Origin: Lachnospiraceae bacterium UBA3645
GTDB lineage: Bacteria; Bacillota; Clostridia; Lachnospirales; Lachnospiraceae
Reading direction: 5' to 3'
DNA: 5,440 nt
Assembly: GCA_002373555.1 (NCBI GenBank)
Contig: DFKM01000050.1
Span: 1,019 to 6,458, forward strand
Part shown: piece after piece, positions 1-5,440 of the stretch
How the letters are laid out: each line of letters begins with the position of its first letter
Position numbering within the stretch: position 1 is the first letter of the stretch
The notes under the pieces: generated by a model
Seen by the model: only the letters and a program-made list of their open reading frames with translations
The model's database searches: none
Told to the model about the DNA's origin: nothing
Program-made: the position numbers and the translations under genes

Positions 1-156
1 ATCCATATCCAGTATCTGAAGGGAAGCTACGGAACAGTTGATCTCGGCGCAACGATGGCCCTGATCCTGCTCTCCATCATCCCTGTCATTATCTTCTATC
101 TGGCATGCCAGAAATATATCATCAAGGGCGTTGCAGCAGGCGCAGTCAAAGGTTAA
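1..156 (+). CDS. Sugar ABC transporter permease, MalG type (C-terminal end only)
   Basis: Only the last 51 residues are in the window; the 5' end lies to the left. Reading frame 1 gives a hydrophobic segment (roughly visible residues 18-35, rich in Leu, Ile and Val), then a short basic tail ending in KGVAAGAVKG before TAA at 154-156. A last transmembrane helix followed by a G-(V/L)-(A/T)-AGAVKG ending is typical of the MalG/LacG class of inner-membrane permeases in the carbohydrate uptake ABC family (binding-protein-dependent, BPD_transp_1). These form a heterodimer with a MalF-type partner and move sugar into the cytoplasm using an MsmX/MalK-type ATPase. The next gene, malQ, starts 2 bases after the stop, so the two are almost certainly co-transcribed and the substrate is probably maltose or malto-oligosaccharide. 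The substrate is inferred from context, because the visible part does not determine specificity. Confidence 0.85.
   Translation: MHIQYLKGSYGTVDLGATMALILLSIIPVIIFYLACQKYIIKGVAAGAVKG
148..152 (+). promoter_or_regulatory. Ribosome binding site that fixes the malQ start
   Basis: AAAGG lies inside the last codons of the permease, six bases before the ATG at 159. The same frame is open further upstream, with an earlier ATG at 105. Using that start would bury 18 non-family residues inside the permease gene, whereas the ATG at 159 begins a typical MalQ N-terminus (MKRSSGILMPVSSLPS). Overlap of this site with the end of the upstream gene suggests translational coupling. Confidence 0.7.
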
Positions 157-158
157 TC

Positions 159-1724
159 ATGAAAAGAAGCAGCGGTATACTGATGCCGGTATCCTCCCTT
201 CCGTCCCCGCACGGGATCGGAACGCTGGGAAAGGCGGCTTATGAATTTGTGGATTTCCTGAAAGCGGCAGGGCAGACCTGGTGGCAGATGCTGCCGATCG
301 GCCCCACGAGCGTGGGAGATTCCCCTTACCAGAGTCCTTCCACATTCGCGGGCAATCCGTATTTCATTGATCCGGATATGCTCGCGGAGGACGGGCTCCT
401 GACAGAAGCGGAGATCGCGGAATACGATTTCGGCGATGATCCGGAATATGCGGATTACGGCCTGCTCTATCAGAACAGGTTTCAGATGCTGGCAGCGGCA
501 GCAGAGCGCGGCATGAAAAAATACGAAGCGGAGATCGCCGCGTTCCGGAAGGAGCAGGCGGGCTGGCTCGAGGATTATGCGCTCTTTATGGCCTGCAAGA
601 AGCATTTCGATATGGTCTGCTGGCTGGACTGGCCGGATAAGAAGCTGCGGATGCGGGATCCGGAAACGCTTTCCGCGTACCGCACCGAGCTGAAAGAGGA
701 GATCGATCTGCAGGTCTTCATGCAGTTCCTGTTCTTCAGACAGTGGGATGCGCTGAAGGAGTATGCCCATGAGACCGGTATAAAGATCTTCGGAGACATG
801 CCGCTCTATGTGGCGCTGGATTCGGCGGATGTGTGGTCCGCACCGCAGTTCTTCCAGCTGGATGAAGACAATTACCCGGTCAAGGTGGCCGGTGTTCCGC
901 CGGATTATTTCTCGGAGGACGGACAGCTCTGGGGCAATCCCCTGTACAATTATGACGCGATGGAAAAAGACGGCTTCGGCTGGTGGATCCGCCGCGTGGA
1001 CGGCGCCAGCAAGCTGTATGACGCCATTCGGTTCGATCATTTCCGGGGACTTGCTTCCTACTGGACCGTTCCCTACGGCGAGAAGACTGCAAAGAACGGA
1101 AAATGGGAGAAGGGCCCGGGCATGAAGCTCGTGAGCGTTCTGCGGGGCTGGTTCCCGCAGATCCAGTTCATCGCGGAGGACCTGGGCGTGCAGACGCCGG
1201 ATGTGGCAGAACTGCTTGCGGAATCCGGGTTCCCGGGCATGAAGGTGCTGGAATTTGCTTTCGATTCCAGAGAGGAAAGCACCTACCTGCCCCACATGTA
1301 TGAGCGCAACTGCGTCTGCTATGTGGGTACCCATGACAATGATACGGTCCTGGGATGGAAGGAGCAGGCGCTTGCGGCCGATGTCGGCAAAGCGGAACAT
1401 TATCTCGGTCTGCATGCGGAAGAAGGCTTCGGCTGGGGCGTGATCCGCGGCGGCATGAGCAGCGTGGCGAACCTGTTCGTGACCCAGATGCAGGATTACC
1501 TGGAACTGGGGAGCGAGGCCAGGATCAACGTGCCGGGCGTGCCGGAAGGCAACTGGCGCTGGCGGATGCTGCCTGGCGCGGCGGACGAAGCACTGGCGGA
1601 AAAGATCCTGGATATGACGGTGATGTTCGGGAGAGGCACGCGGCCGGTGCCTGTTGAAGAGATCGCGGAAGAGGATCCCGACAATGATGCGCCGAAGGAA
1701 GCCGGCACTTCAGAAGAAGAATAA
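159..1724 (+). CDS. malQ: 4-alpha-glucanotransferase (amylomaltase, GH77)
   Basis: Cytoplasmic enzyme of 521 residues that transfers alpha-1,4-glucan segments between malto-oligosaccharides, releasing glucose and building longer chains for phosphorylase. The family is recognised from GILMPVSSLPSPHGIGTLG at the start, WWQMLPIGPTS (41-51), SPYQSPSTFAGNPYFIDP (55-72), FGDMPLYVALDSADVW (211-226) and GVPPDYFSEDGQLWGNPLY (245-263). The three expected catalytic carboxylates are present: nucleophile Asp293 in IRFDHFRG, acid/base Glu340 in FIAEDLG, and Asp393 in GTHDNDT. These sit at or near the numbers known for the Thermus aquaticus enzyme (293, 340, 395). Length is normal for a bacterial GH77 without extra N-terminal domains. 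The last ~25 residues (497-521) form an acidic, low-complexity tail beyond the core. The gene follows a sugar permease gene by 2 bases and ends at a strong terminator, so it appears to be the last gene of a maltodextrin operon. No frameshift or missing motif is seen. Confidence 0.97.
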   Translation: MKRSSGILMPVSSLPSPHGIGTLGKAAYEFVDFLKAAGQTWWQMLPIGPTSVGDSPYQSPSTFAGNPYFIDPDMLAEDGLLTEAEIAEYDFGDDPEYADYGLLYQNRFQMLAAAAERGMKKYEAEIAAFRKEQAGWLEDYALFMACKKHFDMVCWLDWPDKKLRMRDPETLSAYRTELKEEIDLQVFMQFLFFRQWDALKEYAHETGIKIFGDMPLYVALDSADVWSAPQFFQLDEDNYPVKVAGVPPDYFSEDGQLWGNPLYNYDAMEKDGFGWWIRRVDGASKLYDAIRFDHFRGLASYWTVPYGEKTAKNGKWEKGPGMKLVSVLRGWFPQIQFIAEDLGVQTPDVAELLAESGFPGMKVLEFAFDSREESTYLPHMYERNCVCYVGTHDNDTVLGWKEQALAADVGKAEHYLGLHAEEGFGWGVIRGGMSSVANLFVTQMQDYLELGSEARINVPGVPEGNWRWRMLPGAADEALAEKILDMTVMFGRGTRPVPVEEIAEEDPDNDAPKEAGTSEEE

Positions 1725-1725
1725 G

Positions 1726-1770
1726 AAAAAGACATCCTGAGCGGCGCCGCCGCTCAGGATGTCTTTTTTT
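1726..1770. terminator. Bidirectional intrinsic terminator between malQ and the kinase gene
   Basis: The arms 1726-1745 and 1749-1768 are perfect reverse complements (20 bp, including an A5/T5 base) around a 3-base GCC loop. The stem core 1731-1745 is GC-rich. On the + strand the hairpin is followed by seven T (1764-1770). On the - strand the A-run at 1726-1730 supplies a U-tract. It therefore ends malQ (stop at 1724) and the convergent histidine kinase (stop at 1770-1772) from one element, with almost no spare sequence between the two genes. Confidence 0.95.
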
Positions 1771-3578
1771 CAGGCCTGCTTTTCGGTCTGTTCTTCTTCC
1801 AGGAGAGGAAGATACAGCGTGAAGACCGTTCCGACCCCTTCCTCGCTGTCCGCTTTGATATAACCGCGGTGGGCTTCCGTGAGCCTGCCGACAATCGCAA
1901 GACCGAGTCCGGTGCCCTCACCGGGCTTTTTCGTTGTATAAAACGGCACGAAAATATTTTCCAGCACTTCCCGGCTCATGCCGCAGCCGGTGTCGGATAC
2001 GGTGATCCGGTAGAAGCGCATGCTTTTTTTATCGGAGAAGAAAGGCTCCTTAAGGGAAGCGCCCTGCACGACATCGCCGGTCACATCGATGGTTCCGTCC
2101 GCGCTGCCGATCGCATGGATCGCATTGTTGCAGAGATTGACGATCATCTGCCGGATCTTCAGGGAGTTGCCCATGATCAGGTCATTTTCGGTGTCGAAGG
2201 AACTGGTGATGCGGACATTGCGCGGCGCGGCGGCTTCCGTGATCGTGAGCGCCTTTCGGACCGCTTCCGAAACATGCACCGGCGAGAAGATCTTCTCGGC
2301 ATTTTTGCCGGAGAACTGGGACAGCTGGTCGATGATCTCCTTGGCCTTCTCAGCGGAATCATAGATCTCCCGCATATCCTCTTTATTGTCGTCCGCATCA
2401 TCCATACTGTTCAGGATCATGGCCGAATAGCCCATGATCGGCGTCAGCAGATTGTTGAATTCATGCGCGATGCCGCTGGTCATAGTGCCGATCAGGGACA
2501 GCCGCTGCTGCTCGGCCATGCGTTCCTCTTCCTGGTTCAGCCGTTCAAGTTCTTCATTCATCTGCTTCAGGCTGATGTTCTCTTTTTCGATCGAACGCTG
2601 GGTGCGGATCGCATTGCGCAGGGTAATGATGAAGATGATCAGCGCGATGACAAGCAGGATGGAGAGCGCCAGGATCCGGATGCCCATGTTTTCGATCGGA
2701 TGGGAGATCTCCGAATAATCCATGACAGCGCTGATGCTTAGGAAATCCTCCCCCAGATACAGCGGAAGGTAGGCGGATACCTTGGTTACTCTTGTCGGCG
2801 GATCATCGGCCCACCAGTAGGAATGGTAGATCTCCACATCGGAGCGCCCTTCCAGCTGGTGCCGGATCAGGACTTCCAGCTCGGAGAAATCAAAATCGGG
2901 ATGGCGGACTTTGCGGTCCGCGAGCACATCGATGCCGATCTGATTCGCGACGGGATGCATGAGAATGATGCCGGCAGAATCCTTGATCATGACATAGCCG
3001 TCCTCGCCCATATGGATATAGGAGGCCGTCTTCTCATAGACGCTCTCAAGCGGCAGATAAAACGACAGCGAGCCGCCGGCGCCGGAAGCGGCACGGATCC
3101 GGAAACAGAAATTGCCGTCGGCATCCTTTTCAATGCAGAGATCGTCAAAGATGGCATCGCTCCCAAGCTCCCGGTGCAGGGTGAACGCCTTGTCCGCACC
3201 GGAGAACACTTTCTGTCCGTGGGGAGATTCGTACACGATACTGACGACTTCATTTCCGCGCACGTCCCCGGCATGGTCGATGATATCGAGGAGCGGCGCC
3301 TCATTTCCGGCAGCGAATTCTTTCTCCGCCTCGGAGAAGGCTTCCAGGGAAACGATCGATTTTACCGTCTGCTGATAGTCTTCAAGATAGACGGAAATAC
3401 TGTTTGCAACGCTCTCGGAAATGTTCATCAGCTGCGTTTTCTGGCTGTTCAGCAGGACATTCCGGTAATTGCCGAAAAGATAAATGAGCCCGCCGCAGGC
3501 CAGCAGCGCAGCCAGCGCGAGAGCAGGGATTCCAATGATAAAAGCAGCATTTCGCTTTTTATTTGAGCGTTCGTTCAT
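1770..3578 (-). CDS. Membrane sensor histidine kinase with Cache-like sensor domain (NtrB/DctB-like core)
   Basis: The 602-residue protein has this order: TM1 (about 11-35), an extracytoplasmic region (about 36-298), TM2 (about 299-320), a charged coiled-coil linker (about 323-360), HisKA and HATPase_c. Within the sensor region, GYVMIKDSAGIILMHP (194-209) resembles the membrane-proximal half of double-Cache domains. The kinase core has phospho-acceptor His372 in AHEFNNLLTP (HExxN motif, with Asn376 in the position linked to phosphatase activity), N-box NLCNNAIHAI (481-490), G1 box DTGCGM (529-534), F-box NIFVPFYTTK (541-550) and G2 box GEGTGLGL (553-560). All catalytic elements are intact, so the kinase should be active. 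No HAMP, cytoplasmic PAS or fused receiver domain is seen. The NtrB/DctB-like H-box and the layout suggest a small-molecule sensor, but the ligand cannot be read from the sequence. The response regulator gene is divergent, 135 bases from this start. The ATG at 3576-3578 follows a GGAGG and begins a sensible TM-preceding N-terminus. Confidence 0.95.
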   Translation of the reverse strand: MNERSNKKRNAAFIIGIPALALAALLACGGLIYLFGNYRNVLLNSQKTQLMNISESVANSISVYLEDYQQTVKSIVSLEAFSEAEKEFAAGNEAPLLDIIDHAGDVRGNEVVSIVYESPHGQKVFSGADKAFTLHRELGSDAIFDDLCIEKDADGNFCFRIRAASGAGGSLSFYLPLESVYEKTASYIHMGEDGYVMIKDSAGIILMHPVANQIGIDVLADRKVRHPDFDFSELEVLIRHQLEGRSDVEIYHSYWWADDPPTRVTKVSAYLPLYLGEDFLSISAVMDYSEISHPIENMGIRILALSILLVIALIIFIITLRNAIRTQRSIEKENISLKQMNEELERLNQEEERMAEQQRLSLIGTMTSGIAHEFNNLLTPIMGYSAMILNSMDDADDNKEDMREIYDSAEKAKEIIDQLSQFSGKNAEKIFSPVHVSEAVRKALTITEAAAPRNVRITSSFDTENDLIMGNSLKIRQMIVNLCNNAIHAIGSADGTIDVTGDVVQGASLKEPFFSDKKSMRFYRITVSDTGCGMSREVLENIFVPFYTTKKPGEGTGLGLAIVGRLTEAHRGYIKADSEEGVGTVFTLYLPLLEEEQTEKQA

Positions 3579-3580
3579 TT

Positions 3581-3587
3581 CTCCTCC
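3581..3587 (-). promoter_or_regulatory. Ribosome binding site of the kinase gene
   Basis: On the - strand the sequence reads GGAGGAG, then AA, then ATG. The GGAGG core (3583-3587) is four bases from the start codon, slightly closer than usual. The site lies next to the -35 element of the opposing + strand promoter (3589-3594). Confidence 0.75.
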
Positions 3588-3588
3588 G

Positions 3589-3617
3589 TTTACATTTCGT
3601 TAAAAACGGGATATACT
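3589..3617 (+). promoter_or_regulatory. Near-consensus sigma-70/sigma-A promoter for the response regulator gene
   Basis: TTTACA (3589-3594, 5 of 6 matches to TTGACA) and TATACT (3612-3617, 5 of 6 matches to TATAAT) are separated by exactly 17 bases in an AT-rich stretch. The predicted transcript starts near 3624, giving a leader of about 90 bases before the ATG at 3714. The -35 element is only 11 bases from the kinase start codon, so any site upstream of this promoter would lie in the kinase coding sequence. No transcription data are available; this rests on motif match and spacing. Confidence 0.75.
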
Positions 3618-3643
3618 TTATATGTTATTTATAGAGATGTTAA
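3617..3643 (-). promoter_or_regulatory. Possible promoter of the kinase gene
   Basis: On the - strand TTAACA (3643-3638, 5 of 6 to TTGACA) precedes TATAAA (3622-3617, 5 of 6 to TATAAT), but the 15-base spacer is shorter than ideal. A second TATAAA lies at 3633-3628 without a good -35. If used, the start would be near 3610, leaving a leader of about 30 bases. Its -10 box shares position 3617 with the -10 box of the opposing promoter, so the two could not easily be occupied together. Confidence 0.35.
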
Positions 3644-3664
3644 TCGGAAATCAGACCGTTGGCA

Positions 3665-3690
3665 AGGAAAACTTGCGGAGATGTTTTCCT
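3665..3690. repeat. Perfect 8-bp inverted repeat in the regulator leader
   Basis: AGGAAAAC (3665-3672) and GTTTTCCT (3683-3690) are perfect reverse complements with a 10-base spacer. A smaller hairpin, GCAAG-GAAAA-CTTGC (3662-3676), overlaps the left arm and excludes the larger one. The element lies downstream of the predicted start of transcription and ends 13 bases before the ribosome binding site. It could be a protein operator or an mRNA structure; the sequence does not decide. Confidence 0.45.
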
Positions 3691-3703
3691 GTCATCCTGC
3701 AGC

Positions 3704-3710
3704 GAGGGAG
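3704..3710 (+). promoter_or_regulatory. Ribosome binding site that decides the regulator start
   Basis: GAGGGAG lies three bases before the ATG at 3714. An in-frame ATG exists at 3681, but the GGAG before it touches the start codon with no spacing, and the extra 11 residues (MFSCHPAARER) do not look like a receiver-domain N-terminus. The start at 3714 puts the VLIVDDD strand seven residues in, as is normal for the family. Confidence 0.7.
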
Positions 3711-3713
3711 AGA

Positions 3714-4403
3714 ATGGAGAATAAAAATACAGTTCTGATCGTGGATGACGATCCCAGCATCCAGCGTCTGTTAAAGAAGGTTCTGCGCAGCAATGATCTG
3801 GAGACGGATATTGCCGGCAGTGCGGAGGAAGCGCTGAAGCTGTTAAAAAAGAATAAATACGCACTTGTCCTGATGGACATCAATATGGACGGCATGGACG
3901 GTTTCGAAGCGGTGGAGACGATCCGCGGCCGGGGAGACAATACACCGGTGATCATCGTGAGCGGGCGCAACGAGGATTACGATGCACTGTACGGACTGGG
4001 GCTCGGTGCGGATGATTATGTGACGAAGCCCTTCAATCCGATCATTCTGGGCGCGAAGGTGAAGGCGCTGATCCGGCGGAACGAGCAGATGATGCAGACG
4101 ACCGGAAACAATCTGACGCAGGGACCGTTCCGGTTCGAGCGGAATACGATGCGGCTGTATAAGAATGACGATGAGGTGTTCCTGTCCTCCAAGGAGACCA
4201 GACTGATGGCATTTTTTCTGGAGCATCCGGGGCAGGTCTTTTCGAAGGAACAGCTGTACCGGCAGGTATGGAACGATGATCTGGTTGATGAGAACAGCGT
4301 GACCGTGCATATCAACCATCTGCGCGGGAAGATCGAGGATGATCCGCGGAATCCGATCCATATCGTGACTGTGTGGGGGTTAGGGTACAAGTTCATCGTA
4401 TAA
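3714..4403 (+). CDS. OmpR/PhoB-family response regulator
   Basis: A 229-residue cytoplasmic transcription factor, the usual length for this family. Receiver domain, about 5-122: acidic pocket Asp12/Asp13 in VLIVDDDPS, phosphorylation site Asp55 in LVLMDINMDGMDG, switch residue Ser83 in VIIVSG, and Lys105 in DYVTKPF. All are intact. A short linker (about 122-134) leads to a winged-helix DNA-binding domain (about 135-229) with the family signatures LSSKETRLMAFFLEHPG (157-173), FSKEQLYRQVW (176-186), VTVHINHLRGKIEDDP (196-211) and VTVWGLGYKF (218-227). It is divergent from the kinase gene and is most likely its partner. A near-consensus promoter precedes it. OmpR-type regulators commonly bind paired direct repeats; weak candidates lie in the shared control region. 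The downstream gene is a convergent CitMHS transporter, which is a possible but unproven target. The regulon cannot be read from the protein. Confidence 0.96.
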   Translation: MENKNTVLIVDDDPSIQRLLKKVLRSNDLETDIAGSAEEALKLLKKNKYALVLMDINMDGMDGFEAVETIRGRGDNTPVIIVSGRNEDYDALYGLGLGADDYVTKPFNPIILGAKVKALIRRNEQMMQTTGNNLTQGPFRFERNTMRLYKNDDEVFLSSKETRLMAFFLEHPGQVFSKEQLYRQVWNDDLVDENSVTVHINHLRGKIEDDPRNPIHIVTVWGLGYKFIV

Positions 4404-4430
4404 GCTCCCGCGCAGACATAGCGCAGGGTG

Positions 4431-4444
4431 CCGGAGCGATCCGG
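4431..4444 (+). other. Short GNRA-loop hairpin after the regulator gene
   Basis: CCGGA-GCGA-TCCGG forms a perfect 5-bp stem capped by a GCGA (GNRA-type) tetraloop, 27 bases after the regulator stop. No T-tract follows, so it is not a terminator by itself. It may stabilise the 3' end of the transcript or be chance in GC-rich sequence. Confidence 0.35.
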
Positions 4445-4462
4445 GCTTATCCGATAATACAG

Positions 4463-4497
4463 AAAACGGAGGACATAACGTCCCCCGTTTTGTTATT
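4463..4497. terminator. Shared terminator between the regulator and the CitMHS transporter
   Basis: The arms 4463-4474 (AAAACGGAGGAC) and 4480-4491 (GTCCCCCGTTTT) pair around a 5-base ATAAC loop, with one imperfect position. That position is an A-C mismatch in the + strand RNA but a G-U wobble in the - strand RNA, so the hairpin should be stronger as the terminator of the transporter gene, which ends at 4511. T-rich flanks follow on both strands (GTTTTGTTATT on +, TTTTCTGTATT on -), which supports use in both directions. Confidence 0.8.
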
Positions 4498-4510
4498 CCC
4501 GTGTATTTTA

Positions 4511-5440
4511 TTACAGCGGCAGGATGCCCATGATCACGGCGAAGATCATGCACAGAATGGAGAATCCCCACACATACAGGAAGCTTGCCTTGATATGATC
4601 CTTGATATCCACATCCGCAAGTCCGATACCCAGCAGCGTCGCGGGGACCATCGGGCTGATAAATGTTGCGCAGTTTCTGCAGACGACCATGGCTACAGCG
4701 ATCGGCAGAGCCTCTACGCCGAAGCTTGCGCCGATGGCGATCATGATCGGCAGCATGCCGTAGAAATAGGAGTCTGTATCGAATGCGAGTGCAAGCGGTA
4801 CGGACAGGAAACCGATGACCAGCGGCAGATGAGATCCGAGTGCATGCGGCAGGACCTGCTGAATGATCTCGGCCATGCAGGTGACAACGCTGGTGATGGC
4901 CATTTCCGTGCCGGGCTTGGCGATCACGGCAGCGCCTTCGACATCAATGCCGTATACCAGTATGCCCATCAGTACCGCAGCACCCATCAGCGTGGAGCAC
5001 ATCATCAGTGCGGGGCCGGCATGGCTGTTGATGATCTTCTTCTGCATCTTCTGGCCGGGATAGTTGACCATGATGGAGATGCCGACGCCGAGCATGAAGG
5101 GCACATAGCTCGGGAACTGATCCCAGATCAGCAGCGCAATGACGGCGATGGTCAGGATCAGGTTGAAGATAAACAGATTGGGTCTTGCAAGCTCATTTGT
5201 CTCAGTCTGCATACCTGCGGAAGTATCCACTTCCACAGCGCCTTCGAGCTGCGCGAGCTTACCGGAAAGACCGGCGCCTCTGGCTTTTTCCTGGAAACCG
5301 GCGAGTACGGCGTGCGCCAGGCAGAGCACGATACCGAAGATCTGGATCGGGATCAGGGTGCCCCACAGAGCGCCGGCTTCCACACCGAGAACGGATGCTG
5401 CACGCATGGTCGGGCCGGCCCAGGGCATCAGGTTCAGAAC
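4511..5440 (-). CDS. CitMHS-family citrate/carboxylate transporter (N-terminus cut by the window)
   Basis: The frame is open to the right edge, so the visible 309 residues are the C-terminal part; the Met at 5426-5428 is internal. Family members are about 430-450 residues, so roughly the first 120-140 are missing. Visible features are an MPWAGPTMRAASVLG motif, about seven or eight hydrophobic segments, a hydrophilic loop between them (about 45-84 counted from the Met at 5428) and FDTDSYFYGMLPIM (216-229), followed by SPMVPATLLGIGLADVDIKDH (258-278). These match the CitM/CitH class, proton symporters that import citrate complexed with a divalent metal (for example Mg2+ in Bacillus CitM, Ca2+ in CitH). 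Metal and exact substrate cannot be told from this fragment; related carboxylates remain possible. The gene converges on the response regulator and shares its terminator. Its promoter is outside the window. Confidence 0.88.
   Translation of the reverse strand, partial: VLNLMPWAGPTMRAASVLGVEAGALWGTLIPIQIFGIVLCLAHAVLAGFQEKARGAGLSGKLAQLEGAVEVDTSAGMQTETNELARPNLFIFNLILTIAVIALLIWDQFPSYVPFMLGVGISIMVNYPGQKMQKKIINSHAGPALMMCSTLMGAAVLMGILVYGIDVEGAAVIAKPGTEMAITSVVTCMAEIIQQVLPHALGSHLPLVIGFLSVPLALAFDTDSYFYGMLPIMIAIGASFGVEALPIAVAMVVCRNCATFISPMVPATLLGIGLADVDIKDHIKASFLYVWGFSILCMIFAVIMGILPL

Noticed and set aside
153..1415. A 420-codon open frame on the - strand opposite malQ.
   Set aside because: It lies fully antisense to an intact GH77 gene with all its motifs. 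Its translation is rich in Arg, His, Leu and Ile without recognisable domains. It is a by-product of GC-rich codon use.
3487..3506. A lipobox-like LLAC in the first hydrophobic segment of the kinase.
   Set aside because: The Cys is deep in a normal transmembrane helix of a two-TM sensor kinase, and lipoprotein processing would make no sense for this architecture.
1869..3566. Two long + strand open frames (1869-2741 and 2823-3566) opposite the kinase gene.
   Set aside because: Both lie entirely within the kinase coding sequence on the other strand, show no domain pattern, and are explained by the kinase's codon bias. The kinase is supported by all its conserved boxes.
3681..3713. An upstream in-frame ATG that would extend the response regulator by 11 residues.
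   Set aside because: The preceding GGAG abuts the ATG with no spacing. The ATG at 3714 has a better placed GAGGGAG and gives the normal receiver N-terminus.
4410..4426. Direct repeat GCGCAG at 4410-4415 and 4421-4426 just after the regulator stop.
   Set aside because: It is only six bases, in GC-rich sequence, not upstream of any gene start, with no other support for a binding site.
5426..5428. Met codon that could be taken as the start of the transporter gene.
   Set aside because: The frame stays open to the window edge (V-L-N-L before it) and the following MPWAGP motif is internal in CitMHS proteins, so the true start lies beyond position 5440.

Overview
The window looks like part of a chromosome from a moderately GC-rich Bacillota member, most likely a clostridial or Lachnospiraceae-type anaerobe. 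The basis is purine-rich GGAGG-type ribosome binding sites, sigma-A-type promoter elements, strong hairpin-plus-T-tract terminators and the gene families present. The species cannot be named from the sequence alone. There are no RNA genes, mobile elements, CRISPR arrays or long non-coding stretches. The longest gap between genes is about 135 bases.

Layout. (1) Positions 1-1724, + strand: the last 51 residues of a MalG-type sugar ABC transporter permease, followed after 2 bases by malQ (4-alpha-glucanotransferase, GH77). This is the tail of a malto-oligosaccharide uptake and use operon. (2) Positions 1726-1770: a perfect 20-bp hairpin with T-tracts on both sides, ending both malQ and the convergent kinase gene. 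(3) Positions 1770-3578, - strand: a membrane sensor histidine kinase with a Cache-like extracytoplasmic domain and an NtrB/DctB-like HEFNN H-box. (4) Positions 3579-3713: a compact divergent control region with a near-consensus + strand promoter, a weaker possible - strand promoter abutting it, and an inverted repeat in the leader of the next gene. (5) Positions 3714-4403, + strand: an OmpR/PhoB-type response regulator. (6) Positions 4404-4510: a short gap with two hairpins, the second a shared terminator. (7) Positions 4511-5440, - strand: the C-terminal 309 residues of a CitMHS-family transporter for metal-citrate or a related carboxylate, cut by the window edge.

How the parts may work together. 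The permease and MalQ belong to maltodextrin catabolism: imported malto-oligosaccharides are disproportionated in the cytoplasm. The divergent kinase and regulator are most simply read as one two-component system. Its kinase resembles carboxylate sensors such as DctB in layout, and a carboxylate transporter gene lies next to the regulator, so control of that transporter is a reasonable but unproven guess. I found no clearly undescribed system. The most interesting points are the divergent pairing of an NtrB/DctB-like kinase with an OmpR-type regulator and the packed promoter region between them.
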